Notes: generated by a model from the letters alone, not told the origin. A stretch of 31,527 nt of DNA from Candidatus Nomurabacteria bacterium (GCA_943355135.1 CALREG010000003.1:1-31527); one strand, 5' to 3'. Counted from the stretch's first letter, positions 14,497 through 22,538 are shown. Program-made: numbers and translations.

Positions 14497-14515
14497 CTCT
14501 AGGCTGCGGTTTTTT
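14486..14515 (+). terminator. Intrinsic terminator overlapping the stop codon of the 13741 gene
   Basis: CCGCAGCCT (14486-14494) and AGGCTGCGG (14501-14509) form a perfect 9-bp stem followed by six T. The TAA stop lies at the stem end and in the loop. Confidence 0.92.
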
Positions 14516-14570
14516 ATTTTTGAGGCGCAAGCAGGTGGCAAAACTGCCCGTAATTGCGTACTATGCAAAA

Positions 14571-15245
14571 ATGCAGTCACAGCAACTACAGCCCGAGGAG
14601 TTTGATGCGCATATCGTACAGGGCACCTTTCGGCTCTCCTTCGTGGGTATGTCCAACGCCGGCAAGAGCTACCGCTCCAAAGTGCTCGCCAAAGAGAAGG
14701 ATTTTTTGTGGTATCAAGTAGATGAAGAAATTCAAAAAGAGCTTGGGTTTGCGACGATGGAAGAGATATCCGCGTGGATAGGGTACCCGACCAACACCGG
14801 CTACAAAGAGCGCGAGGCAAAGTATTTGGAGCTGGAGAATCATTTTACCCGCGAGGCAGCGATGAAGACTGGCGGCAAAAACTTTGTGTTTGATACGACG
14901 GGCAGTGTCGTCCATCTACTGCCAGAAACCCTGCAAATTCTCAAAGAAAATTGTTTAGTGGTACATCTAGACATTGGTGAGGACTCTTTGGACAAAATGG
15001 TTGAGCGGTTTTTTGCCGAGCCCAAGCCGGTCGCGTGGGGCGACTACTTTACAATCCAAGCAGGGGAGAGCGAGGCCGATGCCCTACGCCGCTGCTACCC
15101 AAAACTTTTGCACGACCGTCTCCAGATGTACCGCTCGCTCGCTCATATCAACATCCCCGCTGCGGATCTACGCGACAAGTCGGCCGACGAAACACTCGCG
15201 CTTGTCCGCGCCGCTTTGCACGCGCCTACACTTGTTGCGGCCTAA
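14571..15245 (+). CDS. Shikimate kinase-like P-loop protein
   Basis: This 224-aa protein has a Walker A motif, GMSNAGKS, at residues 26-33, followed by a helix and the YQVDEEIQKELGF segment as in shikimate-kinase-type P-loop kinases. The strand FVFDTTGSVVHL and then LVVHLDI fit the same fold. It lacks an obvious chorismate-pathway context, so the substrate is unknown. The ATG at 14571 is chosen over a longer frame because TACTAT (14559-14564) lies 6 nt upstream and the terminator of the previous gene lies between the two candidates. No Shine-Dalgarno is visible. Confidence 0.72.
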   Translation: MQSQQLQPEEFDAHIVQGTFRLSFVGMSNAGKSYRSKVLAKEKDFLWYQVDEEIQKELGFATMEEISAWIGYPTNTGYKEREAKYLELENHFTREAAMKTGGKNFVFDTTGSVVHLLPETLQILKENCLVVHLDIGEDSLDKMVERFFAEPKPVAWGDYFTIQAGESEADALRRCYPKLLHDRLQMYRSLAHINIPAADLRDKSADETLALVRAALHAPTLVAA

Positions 15246-15262
15246 AGGTTTTAAACTTCCGT

Positions 15263-15268
15263 TATACT
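15263..15268 (+). promoter_or_regulatory. -10 box of the FAD oxidoreductase gene
   Basis: TATACT lies 7 nt before ATG 15276, the leaderless geometry. No good -35 at 16-18 nt is visible. Confidence 0.5.
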
Positions 15269-15275
15269 GTATAGA

Positions 15276-16652
15276 ATGCGCAACCGTTCTCCGTGGATTC
15301 ATCAGCTCGACAAGGACCGCGCCCACCAGCGGCTGTCGGGGGATATTACGACCGATGTGGTTATTGTAGGCGCCGGCATAGCCGGCATAGCCACGGCGTT
15401 TTTTGCACTTAAATACACCACACAAACGGTATCGCTCGTCGAGGCGTACAAGTTGGCGCACGGGGCGTCGGGGCACAACGCGGGCCAAGTGGCCACTTAT
15501 TTTGAAAAAGGGTTTGCAAACATGGTCAAAGATTTCGGTCTCCATGAGGCCGCATCCGCCCAGGCGGCCATCAATAATGCGTGGGAGCTGATTAATGAAA
15601 TGTACCGCGACGCAGGGCTGGATATTTTCTTCAATCAGGAGCTCGGCCATGACGGCTACTCGACCTACGAACAGGTGGTCGGGGCGCTGGAAGAGGCGCG
15701 GCTGAAGCGGCAAGGAGGCCTCGATCCCGAGCATATGGGCATCGCCGTGAACGCTCCGTTTCTGGATGACATTCCGCCGCAGTATGTAGGGCTCTACCGC
15801 GCCATACCGCATGCGACCGTCCTTGAGATGCTCGAGACCAAAAACCCGGTATTCCTTGCAGTTTCCTCGCTTAAAAAGGGCTCAATCAACAGCGCCCTTT
15901 TTTGTGAGAAAATCGTCGGCTATCTGCTGGGGGCATATCCGGAGCGTTTTGCGTTGTACGAGCACACCCCGGTGCATAAAATTATTTTAAGCCCCGACGG
16001 GGCCGTACTCGACGCGGACAGGCATGTGGTGCTCGCCAAGCATGTCGTGCTGTGCACTAACGGGTTCGAGAACTTCCACATCATCAACGAAAACGGGCTG
16101 GAGCTGGATACTAAGTTCCACTACAGTGTGCGAGGCCGGGTCGCTTATATGTCGGCGTATCTCGAGCCGGCCGACAACCCGCCTATCGCCACCAGCTACG
16201 AAACGCCCGAGGAGCCGAGCGACTATATTCCGTATTACTACCTGACACGCCGCCCGTATGAGTTTGAGGAGGGGATGGTGCACAATCTTATATCAATCGG
16301 CGGGCCGGAGGAGCCGTTTGCGGACAATACGTACTCACAGGAGGTCGAGTACCCCGAGCGGGCGATAGAGGTACTCAACCGTTTTGTGCACGAGATTTAT
16401 GCGCCTGAAAAAGAGGGCCGCGTCGACTATGAGTTTACCTGGCATGGTCTCATGGGCTACACGCAGAACGGAATGCGCATGATAGGACCCGAGCCGCAGA
16501 ATCCGGTGCTCCTGTACAACCTCGGTTGTAACGGGGTGGGCATTCTTCCCTCTGTTTTCGGAGGCAGGCAGATAACCAGGCATCTTGCGGGGGAGAAGGT
16601 CCCGCCCTCGGCGTTTGATGTCCCGAAGCGTCTTACTTTGCCGCCTTTATAA
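15276..16652 (+). CDS. FAD-dependent oxidoreductase of the DAO (glycine oxidase/DadA-like) type
   Basis: This 458-aa protein has a Rossmann dinucleotide-binding motif, VVIVGAGIAGIATAFF (GxGxxG at residues 32-37). The acidic strand end TVSLVEAYKLAHGASGHNAG follows, which is typical of the D-amino-acid-oxidase family (PF01266). Near the C-terminus FTWHGLMGYTQNGMRMIGP and LGCNGVGILPSVFGGRQ match the second FAD/substrate region. The substrate cannot be read from sequence; amine or amino-acid oxidation is the family norm. Its 3' end overlaps the convergent trxB 3' end by 20 nt. Confidence 0.85.
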   Translation: MRNRSPWIHQLDKDRAHQRLSGDITTDVVIVGAGIAGIATAFFALKYTTQTVSLVEAYKLAHGASGHNAGQVATYFEKGFANMVKDFGLHEAASAQAAINNAWELINEMYRDAGLDIFFNQELGHDGYSTYEQVVGALEEARLKRQGGLDPEHMGIAVNAPFLDDIPPQYVGLYRAIPHATVLEMLETKNPVFLAVSSLKKGSINSALFCEKIVGYLLGAYPERFALYEHTPVHKIILSPDGAVLDADRHVVLAKHVVLCTNGFENFHIINENGLELDTKFHYSVRGRVAYMSAYLEPADNPPIATSYETPEEPSDYIPYYYLTRRPYEFEEGMVHNLISIGGPEEPFADNTYSQEVEYPERAIEVLNRFVHEIYAPEKEGRVDYEFTWHGLMGYTQNGMRMIGPEPQNPVLLYNLGCNGVGILPSVFGGRQITRHLAGEKVPPSAFDVPKRLTLPPL

Positions 16653-17559
16653 AAAAGTAGATATCTTCGAGTGCTTTGACCGCGTCGCCTGCGGCGATGT
16701 TGTTTTGGTGATAGATGCCGTCCGAGCAGTCGCCTGCGGCCCATATGCCGGTGGTGCTGGTGCGCTGGGTCTTGGCGTCGACTTTAATTTTGTCCCACTC
16801 GTCTAAGTCGACCACGCCCTTAACTGGCGCGGTGGCGGGGATCATCCCAATTTCTACAAAAACCGCCGCAACAGGGATGTCGGTGATGGCACCGGTTGCA
16901 TTGTCTTTGACCGAAATCGCGTTTACAAATTGCGCACCCTTGACCTCGACCGGCGTTACGTTGACCAGCGTCTTCATATTGGGGTGGGCGAGCACGGCGT
17001 CGACAGTGGCTTTGTCTGCCTTTAAAAACTCGGGGGAGCGGTGTATAAGGGTGACCGACTTGCAGTAGGCAAGCAGCTGCGCGGCGGTCTCAAAACCTGC
17101 ATTGCCGCCGCCTACGACCGCAACATCTTGTCCAGAAAAAATAGGTCCGTCGCACGAGGCACAATAGGTGACACCTTTGTTCTCAAATTGTTCGGCACCA
17201 ACTGCTTCCAACTTTTTGCGTGAGCCACCAGTTGTTACCAACACTGCTTTGGCCGTATAGCTTGCTTTAGGAGTCGTGACAGTAAATCCGCCATCAGCCT
17301 TAGTAACGCTGGTTGCTCGCTGACCTATGATGAGCTCGAGCGTGTCGGAGGCATACTCGCGCAGATGCTTCTCAAGATTTTTAGCCATCTCCATACCGCT
17401 GATATGCGGAGTGCCTATCCAATTTTGGACGTCCTGACTGTCGGTCGATTGTCCGCCGATGGTTTCGGCAATCAGCACCGTTTTAAGACGCTTACGCGCC
17501 GCGTATACTCCTGCGGCGACACCCGCAGGCCCGCCGCCGATTACTACGAAGTCGTACAT
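16633..17559 (-). CDS. trxB: Thioredoxin reductase (NADPH, FAD)
   Basis: This 308-aa flavoprotein is of normal length. The FAD motif GGGPAGVAAGVYAARK is at residues 8-23. The redox-active CASC is at 133-136 within TYCASCDGP (the usual motif is CATC). The NADPH motif VVGGGNAGFETAAQL follows, and GIWAAGDCSDG is near the C-terminus. It passes electrons from NADPH to thioredoxin or an NrdH-type protein, possibly the CHFC glutaredoxin encoded at 7583. A TAAAAT lies 9 nt before the ATG. The gene converges on and overlaps the FAD oxidoreductase gene by 20 nt. Confidence 0.93.
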   Translation of the reverse strand: MYDFVVIGGGPAGVAAGVYAARKRLKTVLIAETIGGQSTDSQDVQNWIGTPHISGMEMAKNLEKHLREYASDTLELIIGQRATSVTKADGGFTVTTPKASYTAKAVLVTTGGSRKKLEAVGAEQFENKGVTYCASCDGPIFSGQDVAVVGGGNAGFETAAQLLAYCKSVTLIHRSPEFLKADKATVDAVLAHPNMKTLVNVTPVEVKGAQFVNAISVKDNATGAITDIPVAAVFVEIGMIPATAPVKGVVDLDEWDKIKVDAKTQRTSTTGIWAAGDCSDGIYHQNNIAAGDAVKALEDIYFFIKAAK

Positions 17560-17580
17560 AGTGCAAAGATTTTATCACAA

Positions 17581-17602
17581 AAAAGCCCCTTGCGGGGCTT
17601 TT
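17581..17602. terminator. Terminator between ftsZ and trxB
   Basis: AAAAGCCCC (17581-17589) and GGGGCTTTT (17594-17602) form a 9-bp stem with a 4-nt loop. On the minus strand it lies just after the ftsZ stop and ends in a T run. It sits immediately upstream of the trxB -10 region. Confidence 0.85.
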
Positions 17603-17607
17603 CTTTC

Positions 17608-18786
17608 CTATTTCATCTTCGGGCGGCGGAGGAACGAGGGAACTGCGCCCCACTCGTCGTCTTCGTCGGCGGGCTTCGGCGTGGCAGCGGGCTTGGCCGG
17701 CTCTGCATCCTTAACCTCCTCTTTTTTAGCAGGAGCAGGGGTGTTGAAGATCTTGCCGATGACTGGAGCGTCTTCTACCTCCTTCTCGCGGAAGGTGCTA
17801 AAGAGCGGCGTACCGCGCGGGGCTATACCCGGCGTAGGGAAGCCGGTCGCAATAACGGTGACACGCACCTCGCCTTTCTTTAGCTTTTCGTCGCGGACCG
17901 CGCCGAAGATGATTTTGGCGTTCGGGTCGACCGATTCAGTAATTATTTTTGCGGCTTCGTGTACCTCGAGCATGCCGAGGTCGTCTCCTCCGGCGATGGC
18001 AAACAAGACACCCTTTGCACCGTTGATAGAGAGTTCAAGTAGGGGAGAAGAGACGGCGGCCTTGGCTGCGGCAGCGGCGCGGTTTTCGCCCGAGGCGACA
18101 CCGATGCCCATGAGTGCCGAGCCGGCGTTCTCCATCACTGCGCGGATGTCGGCGAAGTCTACGTTGATGATGCCGGGGTTGGTGATGAGGTCAGAGATGC
18201 CTTCGACTGCTTGTTTGAGCACGTCATCGCACATCGCAAAGGCGTGTTTGAGTGTTGTGTCCTTGGCTACCGTGGCAAGGAGGCGGTCGTTGGGGATGAC
18301 GATGAGCGCGTCTACCTCTTTGCGCAAATCTTCGAGGCCTTGGTCGGCGAGGCGCATGCGCTGCGCACCTTCAAACGAAAACGGCTTGGTCACCACAGCG
18401 ACGGTGAGTGCCCCCATCTCTTTGGCCGTGCGCGCAACAACCGGTGCGGCGCCGGTGCCGGTGCCGCCACCCATACCGCAGGCGACAAACACCATGTCAC
18501 TGCCTTTGAGCGACTGCTGCACTTCCTCTTTTGTTTCTTCTGATGCGCGTTTGCCCAACTCGGGGTTCATGCCGGCGCCGAGTCCGCGCGTGAGGTTCTT
18601 GCCGATGTGAATCTTTTTCTTTGCAAGCGAGTGATGGAGATCTTGCGCATCGGTGTTGATCGCGATGAAGTCTACGCCGCGTACTTTAGAGTCAATCATG
18701 TGATTGACGGCATTTTTACCCGAGCCGCCGACGCCGACGACGCGGATCCGTGCGAACGCTTCTACCTCTGGTTGTACTTGCGGCAT
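17608..18786 (-). CDS. ftsZ: Cell division protein FtsZ
   Basis: This tubulin-like GTPase forms the Z-ring. The protein has 392 aa. VVGVGGSGKNAVNHMI and the tubulin signature GMGGGTGTGAAPVVA are intact, as is the T7 synergy region (PGIINVDFADIRAVM). A Pro/Ala/Lys-rich linker leads to a conserved C-terminal peptide ending PSFLRRPKMK, the FtsA/SepF docking site. ATG 18786 (MPQVQPEVE) is preferred; an in-frame TTG at 18798 with AGGA just upstream is possible. ftsA lies upstream on the same strand but is separated by an intrinsic terminator, so ftsZ probably has its own promoter in 18800-18890, which I could not place. Confidence 0.97.
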   Translation of the reverse strand: MPQVQPEVEAFARIRVVGVGGSGKNAVNHMIDSKVRGVDFIAINTDAQDLHHSLAKKKIHIGKNLTRGLGAGMNPELGKRASEETKEEVQQSLKGSDMVFVACGMGGGTGTGAAPVVARTAKEMGALTVAVVTKPFSFEGAQRMRLADQGLEDLRKEVDALIVIPNDRLLATVAKDTTLKHAFAMCDDVLKQAVEGISDLITNPGIINVDFADIRAVMENAGSALMGIGVASGENRAAAAAKAAVSSPLLELSINGAKGVLFAIAGGDDLGMLEVHEAAKIITESVDPNAKIIFGAVRDEKLKKGEVRVTVIATGFPTPGIAPRGTPLFSTFREKEVEDAPVIGKIFNTPAPAKKEEVKDAEPAKPAATPKPADEDDEWGAVPSFLRRPKMK

Positions 18787-18893
18787 AAATAATTTCAAGA
18801 TTTCCTAGTAAATTGCCGCATCACTGTAACACTGCTCGCTCAGCGCTTGCAAGCAAGCACAAATCCACACCAAGCGCGCGAGGTGCATAACCA

Positions 18894-18921
18894 AAAAAAG
18901 CCTGCTGTATAGGGCTTTTTT
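18894..18921 (-). terminator. ftsA intrinsic terminator
   Basis: AAAAAAGCC (18894-18902) and GGCTTTTTT (18913-18921) pair over 9 bp with an 8-10 nt loop. On the minus strand it ends in a T run, 48 nt after the ftsA stop. It separates ftsA from ftsZ. Confidence 0.8.
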
Positions 18922-18969
18922 GTCTACTCACTAAAACTATTGACGCCTTATCCTTTTGTATCCCACTGC

Positions 18970-20145
18970 CTACGGGAGAAATTTTTTAAACCAGCGCCAG
19001 AGGTTAGAAAACATTTCGGTGAGTGTATTGTGCTCGGGCGACTCCAGCTCATGTCCGCCATCGAAGCCCCAAATAGTGAGTCCGTAGGCGACTGCCCAAC
19101 TGGAGTCGCGCAGCTGCATTTTTTGTGCGCCCTCGGCCACTGGTGCCGTGCGCGAGGGGAGGCGCAGTACCGCTTTGGCCAAGTCGGCCACGGTTTGTAT
19201 TGAGGAGCCGCCGCCGGTCAAAATAATTCCTGCAGGTAGTAACTCGTCTTTGCCGATTTTTTTCAGGTGTGCTTCCACCAGCTTAAACATATCGCTCACG
19301 CGCTTGCCGATGATGTCATCTATTTTGCGCTTGGGGTACGGGGCGCCGAGCACCGCACCCATCTTCAACTGCTCGGCGTCCTCGGGGCTGATGCGCAGGC
19401 CGAGTGCGAGGTCGTTGGTGATGTCGGCGGCGCCGACAGGAAAGACTTTGATTGATACCGGCACCGAGTCTTCAAACACGATGACCGAAAGGGTTTCTGA
19501 GCCGATATTGGCCAAGACACAACCCACACGCTTTTGCATTTTAGAAAGGGCGACAAACGAAGCTGCGAGTGGTGAGGCACAAACATCGTCTACCTCAAAG
19601 CCCGCGTCTTCTACGGCGGTTTGGAGGTCGGTGACATGGCGCTCCATGCAGGTAATAAAAAGGGTCTCAACCGAGATGCGCTGACCTTTCATCCCGATAG
19701 GGTTTTTGGCCAGCACGCGCACGCCGTCGACGGTGTAGCGCAGGGGGATGGTGTGCAAAATTTTGCGGTTTTGGCGCGCGACCGCGGGGAGCGCCTCGAA
19801 GCTCACCTTTTCGGCACGGGGCAGGTCGCGCGCGGTGATGATTGAGTCGCCGCGCTCCACGACTGTCTCGCCCCGAGAGAACGACTCTTCTATCCCGATG
19901 CCGCCCACGCCGATGTACACGTGCTTAACCTTGACCCGCGCGGCCTTGCTGGCTTGTGACACTGCCGCGGCGACCGAGCGCGCTACTTCTGGTATAGAAA
20001 CGATGTAGCCTTGGCGCAATCCGCGCGACTCGGCGTATCCGGTGCCCAAAATACGCGGCGGAAGCCGCGGGTCGTCGGAGCGCTCCGCAATTACCACTTT
20101 GACGTGGTAGGAGCCTATATCAATACCGGTTACGTGTTTAGCCAT
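18970..20145 (-). CDS. ftsA: Cell division protein FtsA
   Basis: This 391-aa actin-like ATPase tethers FtsZ to the membrane. It begins MAKHVTGIDIGSYHVKVVIAE (phosphate 1 loop). The 1C subdomain covers about residues 85-165, phosphate 2 is near VGCVLANIGSETLSVIVFE, and the adenosine motif is GIILTGGGSSIQ. The C-terminus (MFSNLWRWFKKFLP) is an amphipathic membrane-targeting helix. Its start overlaps the ybeY stop by 8 nt (ATGGCTAA), so translation is probably coupled. It is the last gene of an rpsU-ybeY-ftsA transcript. Confidence 0.95.
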   Translation of the reverse strand: MAKHVTGIDIGSYHVKVVIAERSDDPRLPPRILGTGYAESRGLRQGYIVSIPEVARSVAAAVSQASKAARVKVKHVYIGVGGIGIEESFSRGETVVERGDSIITARDLPRAEKVSFEALPAVARQNRKILHTIPLRYTVDGVRVLAKNPIGMKGQRISVETLFITCMERHVTDLQTAVEDAGFEVDDVCASPLAASFVALSKMQKRVGCVLANIGSETLSVIVFEDSVPVSIKVFPVGAADITNDLALGLRISPEDAEQLKMGAVLGAPYPKRKIDDIIGKRVSDMFKLVEAHLKKIGKDELLPAGIILTGGGSSIQTVADLAKAVLRLPSRTAPVAEGAQKMQLRDSSWAVAYGLTIWGFDGGHELESPEHNTLTEMFSNLWRWFKKFLP

Positions 20146-20464
20146 TACGTGAGAAGCCGAACCGCTTTAGCAAACGGTCCTCCTCGCGTTCCATTGTAGC
20201 ACCATGTTTGAGCCCTTTTAGGTGTAAAAGGCCGTGGATAAACAGAAATTCGACACTGTAGGGTTTGGCGGCAGCTTTGCAGATTAAAATTTCGCCGGAG
20301 GTTTTAGAAAGGGGGAAGGCGAGCACGTTGGAAACTTTTTTTGCGGGAGACACTTTGTATTTCATCGCTTTGCGCATCTGTGCGGGATACAAAAAGGCGA
20401 CCGAAAGGTCGTAGCGCTTGCCCAGTATGGCGTCTTTTATTTTTGCAAACGAGGCGGGGACCAT
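20138..20464 (-). CDS. ybeY: YbeY-type endoribonuclease for rRNA maturation
   Basis: This short (108-aa) YbeY acts in 16S rRNA 3' processing and ribosome quality control. The zinc motif HGLLHLKGLKH (H-x3-H-x5-H) and the preceding SNVLAFPLSKTSGEILIC strand pair are diagnostic. Typical members have about 150 aa, so the N-terminal region is reduced. The ATG at 20464 follows the rpsU stop with one base between (TAG-A-ATG), and its 3' end overlaps ftsA. A longer frame would overlap rpsU and is rejected. Confidence 0.88.
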   Translation of the reverse strand: MVPASFAKIKDAILGKRYDLSVAFLYPAQMRKAMKYKVSPAKKVSNVLAFPLSKTSGEILICKAAAKPYSVEFLFIHGLLHLKGLKHGATMEREEDRLLKRFGFSRNG

Positions 20465-20465
20465 T

Positions 20466-20720
20466 CTAGCGGCGGAACTTGCCGCGGACCGGCTTCTCGA
20501 GCATTTTGCCAAGCTTGATAAGCTCTGCTATCTCGTCGCGGCGCGAGATGCGCTTGAGTGCGCCCTTGCGCTGTACGGCCTTAGATTTGGTGCGAGTGTG
20601 GTAGCGGTTGCCGCGGATGCGCGGGATAACGCCGGCGCCTTGTACACGCTTCGAAAAGCGGCGGATCAAGTTGATCGCCGATTCGCCCTCGTTTTTAGTT
20701 ACTTCCGCGTTTGCAGCCAT
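20466..20720 (-). CDS. rpsU: Ribosomal protein bS21
   Basis: This 84-aa basic protein matches bS21: EVTKNEGESAINLIRRFSKR, then a VQGAGVIPRIRGNRYH segment and a Lys/Arg-rich helix ending KGALKRISRRDE, with a short C-terminal extension. bS21 binds near the anti-Shine-Dalgarno end of 16S rRNA and helps initiation. ATG 20720 (MAANAEVTK) is chosen because a promoter lies just upstream. It heads the rpsU-ybeY-ftsA cluster. Confidence 0.88.
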   Translation of the reverse strand: MAANAEVTKNEGESAINLIRRFSKRVQGAGVIPRIRGNRYHTRTKSKAVQRKGALKRISRRDEIAELIKLGKMLEKPVRGKFRR

Positions 20721-20729
20721 TGCCCGAAG

Positions 20730-20758
20730 AATATACCACAGGGCCACGCCCTTTGCAA
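20730..20758 (-). promoter_or_regulatory. Promoter of rpsU-ybeY-ftsA
   Basis: On the minus strand TTGCAA (20758-20753), a 17-nt spacer and TATATT (20735-20730) end 9 nt before ATG 20720. Confidence 0.65.
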
Positions 20759-20773
20759 AGGTTGCGGGCAGGC

Positions 20774-21925
20774 CTACTTCAGGGTTTTGAGGTAGCGGGG
20801 GAGGTCGGAGAGCACCACGATGGTTTGGTGGCTGTTATTCATTGCGCGGACTAGCACCGTGCCATCGAGCGCCTCGCGCTGGCCCATGATGAGCAGGTGC
20901 GACACGCCGGCGGCGCGGGCAGCCGAAAGTTGCGGAGTAAGCTTGGCCGAGTCGAACGATTGCAGGACAGGGATCCGCGCTTGGCGCAGGACATCAACTA
21001 CGGAGAGGCCTTCTATCTTTGCGCGCAGGCCGAGTTGGATAAAGTAGACCGCCGGTGTTTGTGCAGAAGGGACCATTTTAAAATTGTCGGCCGACATGCC
21101 CTTTTTGCGGAAGAAGATGCTCGCTGATACGCCGCCTGTCTCGGCGCGGGGCGCAAAGGTGCGGAAGTGGTCGTCAAAGCGCCCACCATTGCTGCCCAAA
21201 ACAGTCGCATCCTCGCCCTCGAGGTCGAACGCAAAGAGCATGCGTGGGTCGCGCTCGTCGCCCATCAACAAATCGTCGAACTCATAGGGCAATGCAAGTC
21301 GTTCCGAAAGTTCGAGTACTTCTTTAAAGTGCGCGCGGCTCTTTTCTGAAAGGAAGTTCATCGCGCGTGGGCCACTCTCGACCAGCGCTTTGCAGGAATC
21401 ATCGGTGCAGTTGTACGGAGCGAGCGGCTCGCGCGAGAGCTTGCTGCGACACTCTTCGTGCAGCGTGCCCGAGTGCTTGCGCACATAGGTTGCAACCTCG
21501 CGCTCAAAGCGCACTTTAGAATCTTTGTCGCCTAGCGCATTGAGCCGCACCCGCGCGATAGGGGCGCCCCACTCGGTAATGACCGTAGCAACGGTTTTGA
21601 GCAAGACTATTTCTGCAATGCTCTCAGGGACACCGACGATGCTGAGGCCAAACTCGCCGGTCTCGCGTGGTCCTGCAGGAGCAAAGCCGGTAGCGGGGAT
21701 ATACATCGGCGAAGGTGACGCCCAGTAGGCGAGCGTGGGCTCTCCAGGGTGCAGTGAGAGGCTCTGTGCGCAGGCATTGGCTGCCGTTGCAAAGGAGTGT
21801 GCGCGTCGCTCAAAGTTTGGCACACGGCGCTCTATCTCGCGAAGCGGACGGAATCCATAAAAAGATGCCACGTCGGCCGCATGCTTTAAAAACGAGGCGG
21901 GGGCGGGACGTGAGGATGTTGGCAT
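20774..21925 (-). CDS. Histidyl-tRNA synthetase-like class II protein with altered active-site motifs
   Basis: This 383-aa protein has the HisRS layout. A class II core (about residues 10-275) contains an insertion region and SNGGRFDDHF (244-253) at the GGRYDGL position. A C-terminal alpha/beta anticodon-binding-like domain follows (AVYFIQLG; RIPVLQSFDSAKLTPQL; GVSHLLIMGQRE). At the motif 2 position (about 74-95) it reads YIPATGFAPAGPRETGEFG, without the FRxERPQAGRYR pattern. The LDYY histidine-pocket motif is absent. It is therefore either a very divergent HisRS or a paralogue that no longer charges histidine. It starts one base after the lepB stop, so the two are co-translated. Confidence 0.75.
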   Translation of the reverse strand: MPTSSRPAPASFLKHAADVASFYGFRPLREIERRVPNFERRAHSFATAANACAQSLSLHPGEPTLAYWASPSPMYIPATGFAPAGPRETGEFGLSIVGVPESIAEIVLLKTVATVITEWGAPIARVRLNALGDKDSKVRFEREVATYVRKHSGTLHEECRSKLSREPLAPYNCTDDSCKALVESGPRAMNFLSEKSRAHFKEVLELSERLALPYEFDDLLMGDERDPRMLFAFDLEGEDATVLGSNGGRFDDHFRTFAPRAETGGVSASIFFRKKGMSADNFKMVPSAQTPAVYFIQLGLRAKIEGLSVVDVLRQARIPVLQSFDSAKLTPQLSAARAAGVSHLLIMGQREALDGTVLVRAMNNSHQTIVVLSDLPRYLKTLK

Positions 21926-21926
21926 A

Positions 21927-22481
21927 TTATTGGGTGGGGGTGGCTCCGGGGAAGAATCCTATGTTGTTGACCGGCAGCAGGCGCACAAATGCCCGCCCGA
22001 TTATGTTGTTGCGCGGCAGTGGCCCCCAGACACGGCTGTCGGAGCTTTCAGGACGGTTGTCTCCCATGACAAAATACTCATCCATTTTGAGCGGATAGGT
22101 CTGTGTAGAGCCATTGCCATGGTTAGACACGTACGGCTCGCTCATGGTGAGCGTTGAGCCATCGGTTTTAGTGACTGTGATAGTGTTGCCGTTGATAGAA
22201 ACTACTTCGCTCGGGAGTCCAATGATGCGTTTGATAAAAAATTCTTTCGGATTTCTCGGATAGCGGAAGATGATGACGTCGCCGCGCTCGGGAGTGTTGA
22301 GGCGGTAGGAGAGTTCATCAACTATTAAGTACTGCCCGTTGCGGAAGGTCGGGTCCATCGAGGCACCCGATACTACAAACGGCTGTGCGATGAACAACCG
22401 GATAGGAAACACTATCGCGGCAGCTATGAGAACGAATTTGAGTAGCTCGGTGAAAAAATTCTCACTACTCTCAGTCGGCAT
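21927..22481 (-). CDS. lepB: Signal peptidase I
   Basis: This 184-aa membrane serine-lysine protease removes signal peptides. One N-terminal transmembrane helix (about residues 12-32) is followed by box B SGASMDPTF with the nucleophile Ser41, and FIKRIIGLP with the general base Lys84. GDNRPESSDSRVWGPL (box E) is present. ATG 22481 is chosen because TACAAT lies 7 nt upstream; a longer frame would run into the divergent pth promoter. The gene is divergent from pth and followed one base later by the HisRS-like gene. Confidence 0.95.
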   Translation of the reverse strand: MPTESSENFFTELLKFVLIAAAIVFPIRLFIAQPFVVSGASMDPTFRNGQYLIVDELSYRLNTPERGDVIIFRYPRNPKEFFIKRIIGLPSEVVSINGNTITVTKTDGSTLTMSEPYVSNHGNGSTQTYPLKMDEYFVMGDNRPESSDSRVWGPLPRNNIIGRAFVRLLPVNNIGFFPGATPTQ

Positions 22482-22488
22482 GGGAGTT

Positions 22489-22531
22489 ATTGTAGTCTGT
22501 TTGTTGCACAGTGCAAGTGTAGTTGTATACT
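22489..22531. promoter_or_regulatory. Symmetrical divergent promoter of lepB and pth
   Basis: Two TTGCAC -35 boxes face apart within the palindrome TTGCACAGTGCAA (22504-22516), one base between them. Each is 16 nt from its -10: TATACT (22526-22531) for pth and TACAAT (22494-22489) for lepB. Each -10 ends 7 nt before its ATG. Confidence 0.75.
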
Positions 22532-22538
22532 GCACCAC

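Noticed and set aside
13184..14515. Attachment-site duplication of the tRNA-Glu 3' end
   Set aside because: No second copy of the tRNA 3' sequence was seen downstream within the window.
17459..18610. 383-codon plus-strand open frame opposite ftsZ
   Set aside because: Low-complexity Ser/Ala/Thr/Arg composition mirrors the ftsZ codons; no family motif or start signals.
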